NCBI GenBank assembly: GCA_027493545.1
Contig: JAOSKR010000003.1
Location: 739,360-803,359 of the forward strand
Length of the DNA stretch: 64,000 nt
DNA from: Roseovarius sp.
Lineage (GTDB): Bacteria > Pseudomonadota > Alphaproteobacteria > Rhodobacterales > Rhodobacteraceae
Direction of reading: 5' to 3'
Positions 61,427 through 64,000 of the stretch are shown here, piece after piece (position 1 is the first letter of the stretch; every line of letters begins with the position of its first letter). A model generated the notes under the pieces. The model did not search any database and was not told where the DNA came from. It saw only the letters and a program-made list of their open reading frames with translations. Made by a program: the position numbers and the translations under genes.

Positions 61427-61454
61427 CGCATGATCACGGGCGAAATGACTGAAT

Positions 61455-61946
61455 ATGACCGATAAAACGAAGCAGGATGACCAGTCACGCCTCGACCGCT
61501 TCGACCGTGCGATTCTGCGCGTCCTGGCCGGCGACGGGCGGATCAGCATCACCGATCTGGCGCGCGCCATCGGGCTGTCGAAATCGCCCACCCAGGCGCG
61601 GCTGCGGCGGCTGGAGGCGACCGGCGTCATCACCGGCTACCGCGCCCAGATCGACCCGATCCGGCTGGGGCAGGACCATGTCAGCTTTGTCGAGGTGCGT
61701 CTGACGGACACCCGCGAGGCGGCGCTCGCGGCCTTCAACGCCGCGGTGCTGCGGGTGCCCGAGATCGAACAGGCCTACATGATCGCGGGAAATTTCGACT
61801 ATCTGCTCAAGATCCGCACCCACGGCATGGCCGATTACCGGCGGGTTCTGGCCGAGCGCATCTCGACCCTGCCGCATGTTGCCGGCACCTCGACCTATGT
61901 GGCGATGCAGGCGGTCAAGGAAACCGCTCATCAGGATGTGATTTGA
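61455..61946 (+). CDS. putR: Lrp/AsnC-family regulator, probable PutR
   Basis: 163 residues. Helix-turn-helix at residues 16-65 (RISITDLARAIGLSKSPTQA) and a RAM ligand domain (EIEQAYMIAGNFDYLLKIRT). Divergent from putA; in alphaproteobacteria such regulators activate putA when proline is present. Start ATG 61455. Frame intact. Confidence 0.93.
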   Translation: MTDKTKQDDQSRLDRFDRAILRVLAGDGRISITDLARAIGLSKSPTQARLRRLEATGVITGYRAQIDPIRLGQDHVSFVEVRLTDTREAALAAFNAAVLRVPEIEQAYMIAGNFDYLLKIRTHGMADYRRVLAERISTLPHVAGTSTYVAMQAVKETAHQDVI

Positions 61947-61978
61947 TCGCGCGCCCCGGCGCGCCATAATCCGGTTGC

Positions 61979-62533
61979 ATGAGACGGCATCTGTGCTTCC
62001 TCCTCTTCGGCCTCGTGGCAGTGCCGGCATGGGGCGGGGACTGCCCCGCGCCACCGGACCGCGCCGACGAGCTGACACGGCTGATCGAGGCGGTGCAGCA
62101 GGCCCCCGACGCCCGGAGCGCGCGGCTGATTTCCAACGAGATGTGGGAAATCTGGGCCGATGCCCCCGACGCCCACGCGCAGGAGTTGCTGGACGAGGGC
62201 ATGACCCGGCGCGCAGCCTTCGATTACACCGGCGCCGTTGCCGCGTTTGACGCGCTGATCGCCTATTGCCCCGACTACGCCGAGGGCTGGAACCAGCGCG
62301 CCTTCGTCAGTTTCATCCGTCAGGATTATGCGGCCGCGCTGCCTGATCTCGAGCGCGCGGTGGAACTGTCGCCCCGCCATCTGGGCGCGATGTCGGGGCA
62401 GGCGCTGACGCTGGTGGCGCTGGGGCGGAACGGCGAGGCGGCGCTGGCGCTGCGTGCCGCGCTCAGGCTCAACCCATGGCTGCCCGAGCGCGATCTGCTG
62501 CCGGCGCTGGAGGCGGTGGAAGACAAGATCTGA
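61979..62533 (+). CDS. Secreted TPR-repeat protein
   Basis: 184 residues. Signal peptide with cleavage after AWGG near residue 20, then about three TPR helical pairs (AFDYTGAVAAFDALIAYCPD, AEGWNQRAFVSFIRQDYAAA). Two Cys could form a disulphide. Probably a periplasmic protein-binding scaffold; no specific partner can be inferred. Starts 32 bp after putR. Frame intact. Confidence 0.8.
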   Translation: MRRHLCFLLFGLVAVPAWGGDCPAPPDRADELTRLIEAVQQAPDARSARLISNEMWEIWADAPDAHAQELLDEGMTRRAAFDYTGAVAAFDALIAYCPDYAEGWNQRAFVSFIRQDYAAALPDLERAVELSPRHLGAMSGQALTLVALGRNGEAALALRAALRLNPWLPERDLLPALEAVEDKI

Positions 62534-62599
62534 TACCTGCCCTTAGATTAGGGAGGCCCGTTTACACCGGGTTCAGAGCGGCTATTCTGCGCGCCCACG

Positions 62600-62685
62600 G
62601 CCCGCGTGGTGGAATGGTAGACACAGGGGACTTAAAATCCCCGGGCCGAAAGGCCGTGCCGGTTCGAATCCGGCCGCGGGTACCA
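62600..62685 (+). tRNA. tRNA-Leu (anticodon TAA)
   Basis: 86-base class II tRNA. Acceptor GCCCGCG pairs with CGCGGGT (one G-U); anticodon stem GGGGA/TCCCC with TAA at 62633-62635; long variable arm GGGCCGAAAGGCC; T arm GCCGG-TTCGAAT-CCGGC; 3' CCA encoded. Decodes UUA and UUG. A common kind of integration target for mobile elements. Confidence 0.96.
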
Positions 62686-62801
62686 ATCGGCTCGGGTCCG
62701 GGTGAGAGACGCCGCAATTTCCATGCCCGCCATTCTGTCCTTCCCCGTTGCCAGCGGTCGCGGATGCAGGGGGGCCGGAGCGTGCCGCGTTCAGCCGCAA
62801 A

Positions 62802-62903
62802 CACCCGCGCGCCCCGGGCTTGACCCGGGGCCACGCCCGGCCGGGAAGAAAGGCCCCGGCTCGGGGGCCGGGGCGTGCGACGGGTCTGATCTGACGCGAC
62901 ACG
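62802..62903. repeat. GC-rich interspersed repeat, copy B (after tRNA-Leu)
   Basis: About 102 bp like copy A at 40463. It has the palindrome CCCCGGG-CTTGA-CCCGGGG, then GGCCCCGG-CTCGG-GGGCCGGGG, and the tail CTGACGCGACACG. It starts 117 bp after the tRNA. The second hairpin resembles the terminator at 46249 without its T run. In the rest of 62686-63198 I see no gene; AT content rises from about 63050. Confidence 0.7.
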
Positions 62904-63198
62904 TCATATTCCCCCAATAATATGCACCCCCATCCCGTCAGCCCCTCGCGCGATCCCTCGCGCGATGGTCAGAGCGCGGGCTGGTGGGGCGGCGGGAGGG
63001 CAGGGCGCCTTGGTTCCGCGCGAAGGTGCTGCAGTGACATGGCAAAGACCTATCGGCTAATGGGTGATGAATGGTGAGCAACAATGACCGCGTTATGCTG
63101 GCTGGCCGGATTTTCTTGTTCCGTGTGTCGTGGTGTCTTAAACTCCACTTGGGATTGAACGAAGGTTTCGGATGAAGCACTGAACCTGAGAGGTTGTC

Positions 63199-64000
63199 AT
63201 GTTTCAACAAGGAATAACCGGCAGTTTGAATGATATCGAAAGAAGAATTGTAAAATACCTAATCGGAGAAAAATGGACCAATCAGGACATTCAAGCGTTG
63301 ATTAACCTTGAGCGTTCTGCAACCATAAATCCCGGAAGGATTGCGGATGTTAAGAAGAAAGTATCAATCATTCCGTGCTCTAAAGACGATTTTTTGCGAT
63401 ATCATAAATTTAAGAGGTCATTCGATTTAAAAACTGGTCTAAATCCGTTTCTAGATGAGACATTAATTAAGTCTCGTGATGCTATGAAGCTTGCGGTTAG
63501 CGTTTTCAATAATCCATCATTTCAGTTTCGCGCTGAGAATTTTTCGATGTTAGCTAATGTGGCGTGGACCTACCTTGTGCATGAGTACTCTGAAAGAAAT
63601 GGCCTCCCCTGAAGAGGAAGGACGGAAAAGCGATATCGCTCAGTGACTTTTTGAATGGGAAAGGGCATCCATTTTCCGACGGGGTTGAGAAGAATTTAAG
63701 AGCTTTGGTCAAAATAAGAGATGCAACAGAGCATACGATTCTTGGCCCGTATGATGAGGAGTGGACTAGAATTTTTCAAGCAAACTGTCTAAATTATGAA
63801 AGGCAACTTACCGATCTATTCGGAGAACGTCTTTCGTTAGTGGATGAAATCTCTTTTGCTCTTCAGTTTTCCGGGTTGCGGGTGAATCAAATCAGCGAAA
63901 TTGCAAAGTCAAAGCTTCCTGAGGCTATTAAGTCGATAAATAAGGAGATTTTTAATGGCATGACGCGTGAGGAGATGGATAATCTTGAGTTCCAGTTTTC
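63199..64000 (+). CDS. DUF3644-like protein with N-terminal helix-turn-helix and HEPN-like motif, truncated by window
   Basis: At least 267 residues. An N-terminal helix-turn-helix (RRIVKYLIGEKWTNQDIQAL) is followed by a helical domain (SRDAMKLAVSVFNNPSFQFR). The frame changes at 63610 in a C run, and the continuation LVKIRDATEHTILGPYD holds R-x4-H, the catalytic pattern of HEPN ribonucleases. The pattern fits DUF3644 proteins, often found in defence islands. The gene is AT-rich and uses codons such as AAA, ATA and TTA that the rest of the window avoids, a strong sign of transfer. ATG 63199 has GAGAGG upstream. DUF3644 is recalled, not searched. Confidence 0.7.

Noticed and set aside
62686..63198. 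Attachment-site duplication of the tRNA-Leu 3' end
   Set aside because: No second copy of the tRNA 3' sequence is found inside the window; it could lie beyond 64000.

Overview
The window is a G+C-rich chromosomal segment that looks like an alphaproteobacterium of the Rhodobacterales (Roseobacter/Rhodobacter type). The evidence is gene content and protein style: a PutA without an N-terminal DNA-binding domain beside a divergent Lrp-type regulator, a short EF-P neighbour gene of a Rhodobacterales type, SelU/SelD, and many CoA-linked catabolic enzymes with LysR/TetR regulators. No taxonomy search could be run. About 27 of some 58 protein genes are split between reading frames by apparent single-base indels, often in G or C runs, with family motifs intact on both sides. 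I treat these as base-calling errors and annotate each as one gene.

Layout. 1-17044: a catabolic island. On the minus strand are an AMP-forming acyl-CoA ligase (cut by the window edge), a LysR regulator, a CaiB/BaiF CoA-transferase, an acetyl-CoA hydrolase/4-hydroxybutyrate-type CoA-transferase, a TetR regulator, an isovaleryl-type acyl-CoA dehydrogenase, a 3-hydroxyisobutyrate-dehydrogenase-like enzyme, an old-yellow-enzyme/dienoyl-CoA-reductase-like flavoprotein and an SDR. On the plus strand is a LivKHMGF-type ABC importer. Two identical palindromes (CTAACAAATGTTAG) and three 11/14 variants lie in front of its transcription units and suggest one regulon, probably under the TetR protein; the substrate is unknown. 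17206-20508: a heme-copper oxidase operon in the order subunit II, subunit I, SenC/SCO, membrane protein. The active-site Tyr is replaced by Asn, matching the sNOR nitric oxide reductase cluster norSY-senC-orf1. 20805-24126: dTDP-L-rhamnose operon rfbCBDA, followed by an ABC exporter (to 26129).

26220-29713: RidA, the selenium genes selU and selD, an EthD-like protein and a second Rid protein. 29840-35306: a LysR regulator divergent from an operon with a PreA-like flavoprotein, a ferredoxin, a 2-oxoacid:acceptor oxidoreductase alpha subunit, a beta subunit fused to a gamma domain, and a small ORF. 35437-38658: proXWV-type betaine importer with a divergent LysR gene. 40293: tRNA-Gly(TCC). 40658-46166: DeoR regulator and inositol-monophosphatase-family phosphatase divergent from a three-component ABC importer of the PhnSTU/Afu type, probably for an organophosphate or phosphonate.

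46306-62533: mostly housekeeping: efp, ygfZ, a TIGR04283-like glycosyltransferase, a dual-specificity phosphatase, a class V aminotransferase, hisC, valS, suhB, rhomboid, putA/putR and a TPR protein. 62600: tRNA-Leu(TAA). From about 63100 the sequence becomes AT-rich and holds the start of a DUF3644-like gene with an Arg-x4-His motif, probably the edge of a defence or mobile island.
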